A DNA stretch of 64,000 nt from Rhodococcus triatomae BKS 15-14 (GTDB lineage Bacteria; Actinomycetota; Actinomycetes; Mycobacteriales; Mycobacteriaceae): NCBI GenBank assembly GCA_000341795.1, contig AODO01000024.1:1-64000 (forward strand), written 5' to 3'. A program made the translations under genes and the position numbers. The notes beneath the pieces were generated by a model. That model did no database searches, was not told the origin of the DNA, and saw only the letters and a program-made list of their open reading frames with translations. Positions 24,913-33,706 of the stretch are shown piece by piece. Numbering within the stretch: the first letter of the stretch is position 1; every line of letters starts with the position of its first letter.

Positions 24913-26325
24913 ATGTCGGGGATGTCTGGACGCAGGGCGATCGCCCTCGCGAGCGCGGTCGGGGTGGCCGCGGGGTTCGTGGCGGTGGTCTCGACCGGTG
25001 TCGCGGCGGCAGAGCCCGCCACCGTGTCGTGGACGAACGGTGGCGATTCGCTCACCCGAACGGTGAGCAACGCGACTCCCGCCGAGGGCGAGATCCTCAC
25101 CGCCGTCACCACGATCACCGGTGCCGGCAGCACCGTGAACTGGGTCGAGGACGTCCGCCCCACCTGCCTGACGTACCTGCAGAACACCGCGAAGGTGAAC
25201 GGCCTGCCCGTGGCCGTGTCCAGCGTCGGCGCCGGACTCGTCCGGGTGTCGGGTGCCTGGGACGCCACCGCCACGCAGACCTTCGAGTTCCAGTACTCCG
25301 TCGGCGCCAACTGTGTCCGGGAGATCGCCCAGAACACGGGCGTCGCGTACGGCGGCACGACCCCCGGCGAGTTCCGTGGCCAGGGCCCCGCCCTCAACGT
25401 CGCCAAGAACGTCACGACCACCGAACTGAAGCCCGTCGGCGCGCTCAAGGGCGGCGTCAAGTCCACACTGACCGCGAACGTCCTCGGCGGCCGCACCGGC
25501 GACCTGGTCAAGTTCTACCGCGGGCCCGACGAGGTCGGCAGCGGCGCGCTCAACAGCACGGGAACCGCCACCTTCGCCTGGACCCCGTCCAATGTCGACG
25601 CGGGAACCTTCGACATCACCGCCAAGTACCTCGGCACCCCGTACGCGCTCGAGTCGGTGTCGCCGGCGCAGACCGTCACCATCGAGGCCGGCGATCAGAG
25701 CACCCAGACCACGCTCAGCGTCCCGGCCACCTCGCTGATCAACACCGACGTCGTCCTCGAGGCTCAGGTCGAGCCCGCTCCGGGCGCCGGAACCGTCAGC
25801 TTCAAGAGCGGGGCGACCGTCCTCGGCACCGTCGACGTCGACGCCACCGGCAAGGCCGGCCTGGTGCAGAACTTCAACGTCACCGGCGACAAGGTCATCA
25901 CCGCCGTGTTCAACGGCGCGCCCGGATTCGCCGTGTCGACCTCGGCAGCCCGGACGATCAAGGTCAGCGAGCCCGGCGCCACCGATGTCGCGACGACACT
26001 GACGCTGAACATCCCGGCCCTGGCGCAGAAGGGCGTGTTCCTGTTCCTGCGCTCCAACGTGGCCCCGACCGCCAGCGCCGGCACCGTGCAGTACTTCAGC
26101 GGTTCCGAGCCGCTCGGCAACCCCGTAGCCGTCAAGAACGGTCTGGCGCAGCAGAGCTACGTGTTCAATGCCAGCGGCATCTTCGACGTCCGCGCCGTCT
26201 ACAGCGGTGCACCCGGATTCCTCCCGTCCGAGTCGACCACGACGATCACCGTCACCGACGAGCCCGTCCCGGGCACCGGCGGTGGCACCGGAAGTCTCGA
26301 CCTCGGAGGTCTGTTCGGGCAGTAG
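24913..26325 (+). CDS. Secreted Ig-like repeat protein (paralog 3)
   Basis: 470 aa; GGAAGGA lies five bases before ATG 24913. The signal peptide ends near residue 33 (AAA-EPATVSW). The N-terminal domain is a diverged copy of the paralog 1/2 module and keeps both cysteines (VRPTCLTYL and GANCVREI), PATVSWxNG and the YSVGANC segment. Three Ig-like domains follow, with HxITAVF-like and GTVSFKSG/GTVQYFSG elements. The Gly-rich tail ends SLDLGGLFGQ. It has its own promoter region of 167 bp and a very strong terminator. No anchor or enzyme motif is seen. Confidence 0.78.
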   Translation: MSGMSGRRAIALASAVGVAAGFVAVVSTGVAAAEPATVSWTNGGDSLTRTVSNATPAEGEILTAVTTITGAGSTVNWVEDVRPTCLTYLQNTAKVNGLPVAVSSVGAGLVRVSGAWDATATQTFEFQYSVGANCVREIAQNTGVAYGGTTPGEFRGQGPALNVAKNVTTTELKPVGALKGGVKSTLTANVLGGRTGDLVKFYRGPDEVGSGALNSTGTATFAWTPSNVDAGTFDITAKYLGTPYALESVSPAQTVTIEAGDQSTQTTLSVPATSLINTDVVLEAQVEPAPGAGTVSFKSGATVLGTVDVDATGKAGLVQNFNVTGDKVITAVFNGAPGFAVSTSAARTIKVSEPGATDVATTLTLNIPALAQKGVFLFLRSNVAPTASAGTVQYFSGSEPLGNPVAVKNGLAQQSYVFNASGIFDVRAVYSGAPGFLPSESTTTITVTDEPVPGTGGGTGSLDLGGLFGQ

Positions 26326-26337
26326 TCACCAGTATTC

Positions 26338-26381
26338 GCACGGCGCGCCCCGTCCCGGCTTCGGGACGGGGCGCGCCGTGC
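26338..26381. terminator. Bidirectional terminator
   Basis: A perfect 20-bp GC-rich stem (26338-26357 with 26362-26381) has a 4-base GCTT loop. It sits between converging Ig-like gene 3 and the ABC ATPase gene. Confidence 0.8.
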
Positions 26382-26383
26382 TG

Positions 26384-27070
26384 TCAGAGCCGTGCGGGAA
26401 ACCCGGAAGTGAGTCGACCGCTGTGCATCCGGTGGCAGTCGTCGACGAGGTCCAGCTGGCCGAGGTCGTGGGTGACCATCACGACCGCGACGTCCCGGTC
26501 GTGGGCGAGGTCGGCCAGCAGAGCGATCACCTGCCTGCTCCGGTCCTCGTCGAGTGCGGACGTCGGCTCGTCCACCAACAGCACGGCCGGGTCGTTCACG
26601 AGGCCCCGGGCGATCGCGACCCGCTGTCGTTGTCCCCCGGACAGCTGATGCGGGCGCTTGTCGAGGTGGGTGCCGAGACCGAGTTCCGTCAACAGCGCAC
26701 GGGCCCGGTCGCGGTGCGCGCGTACGCGTTCCCCGCGTAGATGGGTGACGGCGAGCAGCTGTTCCGTCGCGGTCAGGGAGGGCAGCAGATTCGACTGCTG
26801 GAACACGAACCCGAGCCGTTCGCGACGCAACGCGGTGCGCTGGGCTCGGGTGGCCCCGGTGAGGTCGCTGCCGTCCAGTACGACCTGGCCGGAATCGGGG
26901 GTGGTGAGCAGGCCGGCGACGGCGAGCAGGCTGGATTTCCCGGAGCCCGACGGTCCGGTCACGGCGGTCAGCCTTCCGCGTTCGGCGGTGAAGTCGACGT
27001 CGTCGAGTGCGCGGAGGCGGGCGTCGCCGTCGGGGTAGGTGAGGACGACGTTGCGGAGCGCGATTCCCAT
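26384..27070 (-). CDS. ABC transporter ATP-binding protein (MacB/LolD type)
   Basis: 228 aa. Walker [11 protein letters not shown]-loop VFQQSNLLPSLTATEQL, signature LSGGQRQRVAIARGL, Walker B VLLVDEPTSALD and the switch HDLGQ are all intact. The family works with FtsX-like permeases to expel peptides, antibiotics or lipids, or to pull on envelope proteins, rather than in solute import. Its partner permease lies 26 bp upstream on the same strand. The longer open frame to 27742 is read-through of the permease region. Confidence 0.92.
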   Translation of the reverse strand: MGIALRNVVLTYPDGDARLRALDDVDFTAERGRLTAVTGPSGSGKSSLLAVAGLLTTPDSGQVVLDGSDLTGATRAQRTALRRERLGFVFQQSNLLPSLTATEQLLAVTHLRGERVRAHRDRARALLTELGLGTHLDKRPHQLSGGQRQRVAIARGLVNDPAVLLVDEPTSALDEDRSRQVIALLADLAHDRDVAVVMVTHDLGQLDLVDDCHRMHSGRLTSGFPARL

Positions 27071-27096
27071 GGGTTCTCCTTCTCCGGGGTCGCAGG

Positions 27097-28164
27097 TCAG
27101 CGGGCTGCGCTGAGTGCGGTGAGGGGGTCGACGGTCACGATCCGGGTCAGGGCGGCCGCGGCCCCGATCATGCCGAGAGCGATCAGTGCGACGAAGGGCA
27201 GAGCCACCCCGGTCGCGGTGAGGGTGAACGGAACTGCTTGCGCTGCAAGGACACCCAAGGCTGCGGCGGCAAGCGTGCCGAGCGTCGTGCCCAGGACGAG
27301 AACGACGAACGCCTGGCCGAGCGCGTCCCGGACCAGGTAGGACGTGGAGGCGCCCACAGCCTTGAGGACGGCGAGGTCCTGGCCGCGCTGGATCGTCCAC
27401 ACGGTGAAGAACGTGCCGACGACGAGTGAGCCGACCACCACCAACATGCCCTGCATCAGCAACAGTGATCCCCGTTCCGAGCTGTAGCCGCCGATGGCGT
27501 TCAACGCGCCCGCCTCGTCGGTGATCGCGGCGCCCGTGGCCGCTTCGGCCGCGGCGGCGTCGAAACCTGCCGACGTCCGCAGGGCGATCGTGGTGCCGTC
27601 GCTGCCCGCGGCGGTGGGAAGTGCCCGCCAGTCCGTGAGATCGAGCCAGACGACGGGTTGGTGGCTGTACGACGAGTCGTCGACGAGCGCGGTGACCGTG
27701 ACGGCGCGACCGCCCACGTCGACCTGCGTACCCGCCTGCCATCCGTTGTCCTCGGCGAAGGTGCGGTCCATCGCGATTCGGCCCGGGCCGAGCGGTACCG
27801 GCGACGCGAACGAGGTGCCGTCGACGCCGAACGCGCTGACTCCGACGTCCGCGCCGTTCACACCGACCCGTGCAGGCGCCACGCCGACGAGGGTGGCGTC
27901 GTCGACGCCGGGCAGGGACGCCGAGGACGCGAGCTGCGCCTCGGTGACGCGGGAGTCGGAGAACGACAGCTGCTGGTTCGGCCCGGGGGTAGCGAACGCG
28001 TAGTGGTCCGCGCCGATGCGCTGGACAGCGGATGTCGACTCGTGTCCGAGCCCGGCTGTCAGACCCGACAGAAGCACCACCATCAGGGAGACGAGGAACC
28101 CGGCCGCGATCGTCAGAGCGAAGCGGCCGGTGGCGAAGCGGAGGTCACGCACAGCGAGGAACAT
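27097..28164 (-). CDS. ABC transporter FtsX-like permease
   Basis: About 355 aa from ATG 28164 (MFLAVRDLRFATGRF), with GGAG four bases upstream. It has four membrane helices: one at the N-terminus (LTIAAGFLVSLMVVLLSGLT) and three near the C-terminus (MLVVVGSLVVGTFFTVWTIQ, the region around FVVLVLGTTLGTLAAAALG, and VALPFVALIALGMIG). A large extracellular domain of about 200 residues lies between. QDLAVLKAVGASTSYLVRD is the typical FtsX coupling segment. It forms an exporter with the downstream ATPase. The divergent two-component system probably controls it. Confidence 0.88.
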   Translation of the reverse strand: MFLAVRDLRFATGRFALTIAAGFLVSLMVVLLSGLTAGLGHESTSAVQRIGADHYAFATPGPNQQLSFSDSRVTEAQLASSASLPGVDDATLVGVAPARVGVNGADVGVSAFGVDGTSFASPVPLGPGRIAMDRTFAEDNGWQAGTQVDVGGRAVTVTALVDDSSYSHQPVVWLDLTDWRALPTAAGSDGTTIALRTSAGFDAAAAEAATGAAITDEAGALNAIGGYSSERGSLLLMQGMLVVVGSLVVGTFFTVWTIQRGQDLAVLKAVGASTSYLVRDALGQAFVVLVLGTTLGTLAAAALGVLAAQAVPFTLTATGVALPFVALIALGMIGAAAALTRIVTVDPLTALSAAR

Positions 28165-28283
28165 GAACTCCACAGTCGTCATCCCCGGCGCGGGAGGCAT
28201 CGCGCGACGGTAGGGTTCGGCGATCAATCGAAAGTTTGAATCCGCTGGTCGGGGGCCATTCCGGGTACGCAGGTGGTGTTAGC

Positions 28284-29468
28284 GTGGACGAAATGCAGCA
28301 CACGTCCGCCCCGATGCTGCGCGTCATGACGGTCGGCGCGCACGTCCTCTTCGTCCTCCTGTTGGGCGTCGGTGTCGCCCGAGTGATCGTCAGCGGGTCT
28401 GATCCGGTCCCGACGTCGGTGCTCGCTGCCGCGCTCCTCGGGTGGTACGTGCTCGGCATCCGCTTCTCCCGGCGGGCGGCGACCACCGGGCGCAGCGTCG
28501 GCGGCCTGCTGTGGCTCGGTGTCCTCGTGGGTGGCTGGCTGGTCCTGGTGCTGCTCGACTCGAGCTTCGTGTGGGTGGCGTTCCCCCTGTACTTCCTGTG
28601 CTTCCACCTGCTGTCCACCGGGCCGGCGCTGGGCGCGACGGTCGGGATCACCGTTGTCGGAATCGGTGCGACGCTGCTGCAGGGCCCGACGAACACGGTT
28701 GCCTCGATTCTCGGCCCGATCTTCGGTGCCGCGGCCGCGGCCGGGATGGCGCTGGTCTACCAGCAGCTTCTCGAGGACGCCCGCCAGCGCGGCCGGCTGT
28801 ACGAGGAACTGTCGCTCGCACACAACGAATTGCTCAGTGCCCAGGACGAACTCGCCACGCTGCAGCGCGAGGCCGGTGCGGCGCAGGAACGTGCCCGGCT
28901 GGCTCGTGACATCCACGACACCCTCGCGCAGGGATTCTCCTCGATCGTCCTGCTCGCGCGCGCGGGGCAGCGCGGCGACCCGGAGTCCGCGCTCGGTCAG
29001 ATCGAGGACACCGCGCGCGCCGGCCTCGACGACGCCAGGCGCGTCGTCGGGGCGCTGACCCCCGCGGTGATGGACGGCGCGTCGCTGGTCTCGGCGCTCG
29101 GTCGGGTGACCGCGCAGCTGCACGACCACACCGGGATCGAAGCCACCGTCGTCGTCGACGGCGCACCGGTGTCGGTGCCGATGGAGTACGACGTCGCGCT
29201 GCTCCGGGTGGCGCAGGGGGCGCTGGCCAACGTGCGTCTGCACTCCGACGCCGAGCGGGTCCGGGTGACGCTGACGTACGGCGAGGACGAGGTCCGCCTC
29301 GACGTCGTCGACGACGGCGTCGGCTTCGACCCGGCAGCACCACGCGGTCGCTCGTTCGGGATCCGGTCCATGCGCGAGCGCCTCGATTCGCTGGGCGGCT
29401 CACTGGTGGTCGAGTCGGCGCCCGGCGACGGGACGGCACTGGCCGCGACCCTTCCGGTGCCGTCGTGA
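28284..29468 (+). CDS. Sensor histidine kinase, NarL-type partner (HisKA_3)
   Basis: About 394 aa; GTG 28284 or ATG 28293 as start. Roughly five N-terminal membrane helices form the sensor, followed by a short coiled coil (EELSLAHNELLSAQDELATL). The HisKA_3 box ARLARDIHDTLAQGFS carries phospho-acceptor His-211. The ATPase part has VVDDGVGFDP and GRSFGIRSMRERLDSLGG. It is coupled to the LuxR-type regulator by GTGA overlap. The ABC exporter is divergent, with 119 bp between, so an antibiotic- or envelope-sensing circuit is likely. Confidence 0.88.
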   Translation: MDEMQHTSAPMLRVMTVGAHVLFVLLLGVGVARVIVSGSDPVPTSVLAAALLGWYVLGIRFSRRAATTGRSVGGLLWLGVLVGGWLVLVLLDSSFVWVAFPLYFLCFHLLSTGPALGATVGITVVGIGATLLQGPTNTVASILGPIFGAAAAAGMALVYQQLLEDARQRGRLYEELSLAHNELLSAQDELATLQREAGAAQERARLARDIHDTLAQGFSSIVLLARAGQRGDPESALGQIEDTARAGLDDARRVVGALTPAVMDGASLVSALGRVTAQLHDHTGIEATVVVDGAPVSVPMEYDVALLRVAQGALANVRLHSDAERVRVTLTYGEDEVRLDVVDDGVGFDPAAPRGRSFGIRSMRERLDSLGGSLVVESAPGDGTALAATLPVPS

Positions 29469-30115
29469 CGTCGCCCTCGGGAACAGGATCGGCTGCGTTG
29501 CGGATCGTCCTGGTGGACGATCATCCGGTCGTCCGCGCCGGGATGCGGGCGTTGCTCGCCTCCGCCGACGGACTGGAGGTGGTCGGGGAGGCGTCGTCCG
29601 GGGAGGCGGCGCTGGACGCGGTCCGCGAGCAGCGGCCGGACGTCGTGCTCATGGACCTGAGGTTGGGGCCGGGCATGGACGGAGCCGAGGCGACGGGAGC
29701 GATCATCGCGGGGGACCGGCCCCCGAAGGTGATCGTCCTCACCACCTACGACACCGACGCCGACATCCTGCGGGCAGTGGAGGCCGGAGCGTCCGGCTAC
29801 CTGCTCAAGGACAGCGACCCGGAGAAGCTGATCGACGCGGTCCGGGCCGCGGCGCGAGGGGAAACCGTGCTCGATCCCGGTGTGGCGCAGCGACTCTACC
29901 GCCGGATCCGCGCCCCGCACGAGGAACTGAGCGCCCGGGAGACGGAGATCCTCGCACTGGTGGCCCGCGGACTGTCCAACCGGGCGATCGCACGGGAGCT
30001 GTTCGTGACCGAGGCGACCGTGAAATCCCACCTGGTGCACGTGTTCTCGAAGCTGTCCGTCGACAGCCGCACGGCCGCGGTCGCGGTGGCCCGCGATCGT
30101 GGGCTGCTCCGCTGA
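29465..30115 (+). CDS. Response regulator, NarL/LuxR family
   Basis: 216 aa, GTG start overlapping the kinase stop. The receiver domain has D18/D19, phospho-acceptor D64 ([14 protein letters not shown]) and K (YLLKDSD). The C-terminal LuxR helix-turn-helix is clear: [20 protein letters not shown], then [16 protein letters not shown]. It probably binds the divergent promoter of the ABC exporter. The arginine deiminase gene begins 55 bp later and may be read from the same transcript or its own promoter. Confidence 0.92.
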   Translation: MTSPSGTGSAALRIVLVDDHPVVRAGMRALLASADGLEVVGEASSGEAALDAVREQRPDVVLMDLRLGPGMDGAEATGAIIAGDRPPKVIVLTTYDTDADILRAVEAGASGYLLKDSDPEKLIDAVRAAARGETVLDPGVAQRLYRRIRAPHEELSARETEILALVARGLSNRAIARELFVTEATVKSHLVHVFSKLSVDSRTAAVAVARDRGLLR

Positions 30116-30170
30116 CGAGACCCGCGCGTCACCGGTCGCGGCTGCCGTCGGCGGGAACTACCGTCTACTC

Positions 30171-31406
30171 ATGACGAGCGAGAACGCCGCTCCACCGCCG
30201 ACGCCGGCGCCGCAGCCCTTCCGGGTCGATTCCGAGGTGGGCCGATTGCGGACGGTGCTGCTGCACCGACCGGGGGACGAGCTCAGGCGACTGACGCCGC
30301 GCAACAACGATCAACTGCTCTTCGACGGGCTGCCCTGGGTCGACCGCGCGCAGGAGGAGCACGACGCCTTCGCGGAGCTGCTGCGGTCACGGGACGTCGA
30401 GGTGCTGCTTCTGGCCGACGTCCTGACCGAGGCACTGACGGTCAGCGGAGCCGCCCGCATCCAGGGCATCGCCGCCGCCGTGGACCCGCGCCGGCTCGGG
30501 CACCCCCTGGCGCAGGAACTCGCGGCGTACCTGCGCACCGTCGACCCGGCGGCGCTGTCGACCGTGCTGACCGCCGGGATGACGTTCGACGAGCTGCCCA
30601 TCGGGCCGAGCGGATCGTCCCTTGTGCGGCGAATGCACCACGGCGGCGATTTCGTCATCGAACCGCTGCCCAACCTCCTGTTCACCCGCGACTCGTCGTT
30701 CTGGATCGCCGACCGGGTCGCGATCACCGCGCTCGCACTGCCGGCTCGGGTACGGGAGGCGTCCCTGACGGACCTGATCTACGCGCACCACCCGGGATTC
30801 CGTGGTGTGCGCCGCGCGTACGAATCGCACACGGCTCCGGTCGAGGGTGGGGACGTACTGCTGCTGTCGCCGGGGGTGATCGCCGTCGGCGTGGGGGAGC
30901 GGACGACCCCCGCGGGCGCGGAGGCACTGGCGCGCAGCGTGTTCGAGGACGGGCTCGCGCACACCGTCGTGGTCGTCCCGATCGAGCAGCGGCGGGCGTC
31001 GATGCACCTCGACACCGTGTGCACGATGGTCGACGTCGACGCGGTCGTGATGTACCCGGCTGTGGCGGACAGTCTTTCGGCTTTCACGCTCAAGTTCGAG
31101 GGGGACGGTGTCACGATCCGCGGCGCCGAGCCCTTCCTGGACGCGGCGGCCGCGGCGATGGGAATCGACAAGCTCCGTGTCATCGACACCGGACTCGACC
31201 ACGTCACCGCCGAACGTGAGCAGTGGGACGACGGCAACAACACCCTCGCCCTCTCGCCCGGGGTCGTCGTCGCCTACGAACGCAACGTCGAGACGAATGC
31301 GCGACTCGAGGCGTCGGGGATCGAGGTGCTGCGCATCGCCGGCTCCGAGCTCGGTTCGGGCCGGGGCGGTCCCCGCTGCATGTCCTGCCCGATCGCACGC
31401 GACTGA
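30171..31406 (+). CDS. arcA: Arginine deiminase
   Basis: 411 aa, full length. It hydrolyses arginine to citrulline and ammonia. Key segments: [20 protein letters not shown] near the start, [19 protein letters not shown] (substrate-binding Asp), [15 protein letters not shown] (catalytic His) and the C-terminal [13 protein letters not shown] with nucleophile Cys-403. No ornithine carbamoyltransferase or carbamate kinase gene is adjacent, so the full ADI pathway is not encoded here. The position matches M. tuberculosis Rv1001. It may serve nitrogen supply or acid resistance. Confidence 0.95.
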   Translation: MTSENAAPPPTPAPQPFRVDSEVGRLRTVLLHRPGDELRRLTPRNNDQLLFDGLPWVDRAQEEHDAFAELLRSRDVEVLLLADVLTEALTVSGAARIQGIAAAVDPRRLGHPLAQELAAYLRTVDPAALSTVLTAGMTFDELPIGPSGSSLVRRMHHGGDFVIEPLPNLLFTRDSSFWIADRVAITALALPARVREASLTDLIYAHHPGFRGVRRAYESHTAPVEGGDVLLLSPGVIAVGVGERTTPAGAEALARSVFEDGLAHTVVVVPIEQRRASMHLDTVCTMVDVDAVVMYPAVADSLSAFTLKFEGDGVTIRGAEPFLDAAAAAMGIDKLRVIDTGLDHVTAEREQWDDGNNTLALSPGVVVAYERNVETNARLEASGIEVLRIAGSELGSGRGGPRCMSCPIARD

Positions 31407-31423
31407 CGCCGGCCGTCCGGGGA

Positions 31424-31795
31424 CTACAGGATCGTGGTGACCTTCTCGACCGGACGGGCGAGGACGGTGCCGAGGTCGGTGACCACCAGGGGACGCTCGA
31501 TCAGGATCGGGTTCTCGACCATGGCGTCGATCAGTTCGTCCTCACCGGCGTCCGCGAGGCCGAGTTCCTTGTAGACGGCCTCCTTCTTGCGGATCGCCTG
31601 GCTCGGTTCGAGACCCGCGTCGTCGAGGAGCTTGCGCAGTCCGTCCCGCGACGGCGGGGTGTCGAGGTACTTGACGACCGTCGGGACGATGCCGGCCTCC
31701 TCGATCAGTGCGAGCACCTTGCGGGAGGTCGAGCAGCGCTGGTTGTGGTAGATCGTCGCCCTGGTCGCGGAGGAAGTGGATGCCATGAGGGACAT
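31424..31795 (-). CDS. ArsC-family arsenate reductase-like protein (YfgD type)
   Basis: 123 aa. ATIYHNQRCSTSRKVLALIE carries the family Cys in NxRCxxSR, and DTPPSRDGLRKLL plus NPILIERPLVV complete the thioredoxin-like ArsC fold. ATG 31795 has GAGG five bases upstream; ATG 31786 is also possible. No ars operon is nearby, so it may act as a general glutaredoxin-linked reductase. It converges with arcA, leaving 17 bp. Confidence 0.88.
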   Translation of the reverse strand: MSLMASTSSATRATIYHNQRCSTSRKVLALIEEAGIVPTVVKYLDTPPSRDGLRKLLDDAGLEPSQAIRKKEAVYKELGLADAGEDELIDAMVENPILIERPLVVTDLGTVLARPVEKVTTIL

Positions 31796-31853
31796 TCTGC
31801 CTCGGCGGCCGGAATCCGGGACAGCGGTGACTCCGGTGCGGTTTCATGTCCGG

Positions 31854-32294
31854 ATGGACCTTCGGACGATCGCCGACCGCATCGAGATCACGGACCTGCT
31901 GACGCGGTACGCGCAGGCAGTGGACACCAAGGACTGGTCGCTGTACCGGACGGTGTTCACGGCCGACGCCGCCATCGACTACACGACTGCAGGTGGTCCG
32001 GCCGGATCGCTCGACGAGGTGGTCACGCAGCTCGCGCCGATGCTCGACCTGTTCGCCCGCACCCAGCACTTCGTGTCCAACATCGCCGTCGACCTCGACG
32101 GTGACACTGCGAGCGTGCAGGCCATGTTCTTCAATCCGATGATCGTGTCGGAGGCGAGTGACGGCGTCCCGGCCAAGCAGTTCTACTGCGGCGGCTGGTA
32201 CCACCACGAACTGGTTCGGACGGAGGACGGCTGGCGCAGCCGCAAGCTGTACGAGGAGTCGGCGTGGTTCGACGGGCTGGACCGGTTGGCCTGA
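31854..32294 (+). CDS. SnoaL-like/NTF2-family protein
   Basis: 146 aa from ATG 31854. ADRIEITDLLTRYAQAVDTK and DWSLYRTVFTADAAIDYT form the usual start of SnoaL_4 domains, and GGWYHHELVRTEDGWRSRKL ends the fold. The alpha+beta barrel is found in small-molecule isomerases and dehydratases (scytalone dehydratase type). Substrate unknown. It stands alone, divergent from the ArsC-like gene. Confidence 0.82.
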   Translation: MDLRTIADRIEITDLLTRYAQAVDTKDWSLYRTVFTADAAIDYTTAGGPAGSLDEVVTQLAPMLDLFARTQHFVSNIAVDLDGDTASVQAMFFNPMIVSEASDGVPAKQFYCGGWYHHELVRTEDGWRSRKLYEESAWFDGLDRLA

Positions 32295-32367
32295 CGAGGC
32301 CGGGGCTGCTCGCGACCCGATGGGCGTGTGGCGTGCCGTCGGGGCTCGTCGGGGCTAGCCTCGCGAC

Positions 32368-32727
32368 ATGCGCATCGACATCGAGCCGGACTCGTCGACG
32401 GCACCCTACGAGCAGGTGAAGTTGCAGATCCTCGATCAGGTGCGGGACGGCCGGCTGATCGCGGGGACGAAGCTGCCGACCGTCCGGGCGCTGGCCGAGC
32501 AGCTGGGTCTGGCGGCGAACACGGTCGCGAAGTCGTATCGCGAACTGGAGGCGCTCGGCGCGATCGAGACGCGGGGCAGGCTCGGGTCCTTCGTCGCGGC
32601 GTCGGGCGACGCGTCGGCGGGAGTCGCGGCGCAGGCGGCCACGGAGTACGTGGCGACGGTGCGCGGACTCGGCCTGTCCGACGACATGGCCCGCTCGCTG
32701 GTCGAGGCGGCCATCCGGGGCGCGTAG
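32368..32727 (+). CDS. GntR-family regulator, YtrA subfamily
   Basis: 119 aa. The winged helix is clear: YEQVKLQILDQVRDGRLIAG, then LPTVRALAEQLGLAANTVAK and ELEALGAIETRGRLGSFV. The short C-terminal part (about 45 residues) is typical of YtrA regulators, which dimerise without a metabolite-binding domain. YtrA members usually repress an adjacent ABC transporter operon, but none is next to it here; the nearest ABC genes are at 26.4-28.2 kb. Confidence 0.88.
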   Translation: MRIDIEPDSSTAPYEQVKLQILDQVRDGRLIAGTKLPTVRALAEQLGLAANTVAKSYRELEALGAIETRGRLGSFVAASGDASAGVAAQAATEYVATVRGLGLSDDMARSLVEAAIRGA

Positions 32728-32805
32728 GACCTGCTCCGGGGCTACGCTCGACATCGGACGTGCCGAACGCCGCGGTTGTGTGCGTGCGTGACGGAGGTGA
32801 GGCCG

Positions 32806-33183
32806 ATGTACCTCGTCGTCGAGGTGTTCGTGATCGTGCTGCACTTCGCGTTCATCGGCTACCTGGTGTTCGGGGGATTCCTGGCGTGGCGGTGGCCGCG
32901 CACGTTGGCCCTGCACGTCGCTGCCGTGGTGTGGGGTGTCGGGTCCGTGCTGGTCGGTTACGAGTGCCCGTTGACCTGGCTGCAGAACTGGGCGCGGGAG
33001 TCCGGTGGACGTCCACCGTTGCCGTCGTCGGGGTTCATCGCGCACTACCTGACGGGGGTCCTGTATCCGGAGTCGGCGGTGACTCCGGTGCGGCTGCTGG
33101 TCGTCGCGGTCGTCGCAGTGTCGTGGGTGGGATGTGCCCGGCGGGCGCGGCGCGCCGGGACTGCGCCACACCCGGTTAGTTGA
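32806..33183 (+). CDS. DUF2784 membrane protein
   Basis: 125 aa from ATG 32806, after GGAGG. It has four membrane helices: VFVIVLHFAFIGYLVFGGF, LALHVAAVVWGVGSVLVGY, a shorter one near GFIAHYLTGVLY, and LLVVAVVAVSWVGCA. The YECPLTWLQNWAR motif with one cysteine is characteristic of DUF2784. Function unknown. The gene end overlaps the palindrome at 33178-33193 that precedes doxX. Confidence 0.85.
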   Translation: MYLVVEVFVIVLHFAFIGYLVFGGFLAWRWPRTLALHVAAVVWGVGSVLVGYECPLTWLQNWARESGGRPPLPSSGFIAHYLTGVLYPESAVTPVRLLVVAVVAVSWVGCARRARRAGTAPHPVS

Positions 33184-33193
33184 CGCTTCAACT
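33178..33193. promoter_or_regulatory. AGTTGA-N4-TCAACT operator before doxX
   Basis: A perfect 6-4-6 palindrome overlaps a possible -35 (TTGACG at 33180) for the DoxX gene. The motif and its place are typical of a MarR-family repressor site. No MarR gene is in the window. Confidence 0.5.
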
Positions 33194-33270
33194 TAAATCG
33201 TGCCACAGTGGGACGCGGGCCGGCACCGGAACGTCGGCCCGAGCCTCGAACCGCAAAGGACGGCAAAGAC

Positions 33271-33699
33271 ATGAAATCCAGCGCATTCCGCGACCTGGCC
33301 CTGCTGATCGCCCGAATCGGCATCGGTGTCATCTTCGTCGCCCACGGCTGGCAGAAGTTCTTCACCAACGGCGTCGACGCCACGCAGAAGGCGTTCGACG
33401 GGATGGGCGTGCCACTGCCCGACGTCTCCGCCATCGCGGCCGCCACCATCGAGCTGGTCGGCGGCTTCGCGCTCATCGCCGGCATCGCGACCCCCGTCGT
33501 CGGCATCCTGCTCTTCCTCGACATGCTCGGGGCGTTCTTCATCGTGCACATGGACAAGGGCATCTTCGTCTCCGAGGGCGGCTACGAACTCGTCCTCGCG
33601 CTCGGCGTGTCGTCGCTGCTGATCGCGGCGATCGGGGCCGGCCGGCTCAGCGTCGACGGAGTACTGGGCGGTCGGAAGCGAACAGCCGTTACCACGTAG
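33271..33699 (+). CDS. DoxX-family membrane protein
   Basis: 142 aa with four membrane helices. LALLIARIGIGVIFVAHGWQ is the DoxX start, followed by KFFTNGVDATQKAFDGMG, ELVGGFALIAGIATPVVGIL and YELVLALGVSSLLIAAIGAG. AAAGGA precedes the ATG. In mycobacteria DoxX forms a membrane complex with SodA and a thiosulfate sulfurtransferase and links oxidative stress with thiol balance; those partners are not here. A palindromic operator precedes it and a strong terminator follows. Confidence 0.9.
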   Translation: MKSSAFRDLALLIARIGIGVIFVAHGWQKFFTNGVDATQKAFDGMGVPLPDVSAIAAATIELVGGFALIAGIATPVVGILLFLDMLGAFFIVHMDKGIFVSEGGYELVLALGVSSLLIAAIGAGRLSVDGVLGGRKRTAVTT

Positions 33700-33706
33700 C
33701 AACGCC

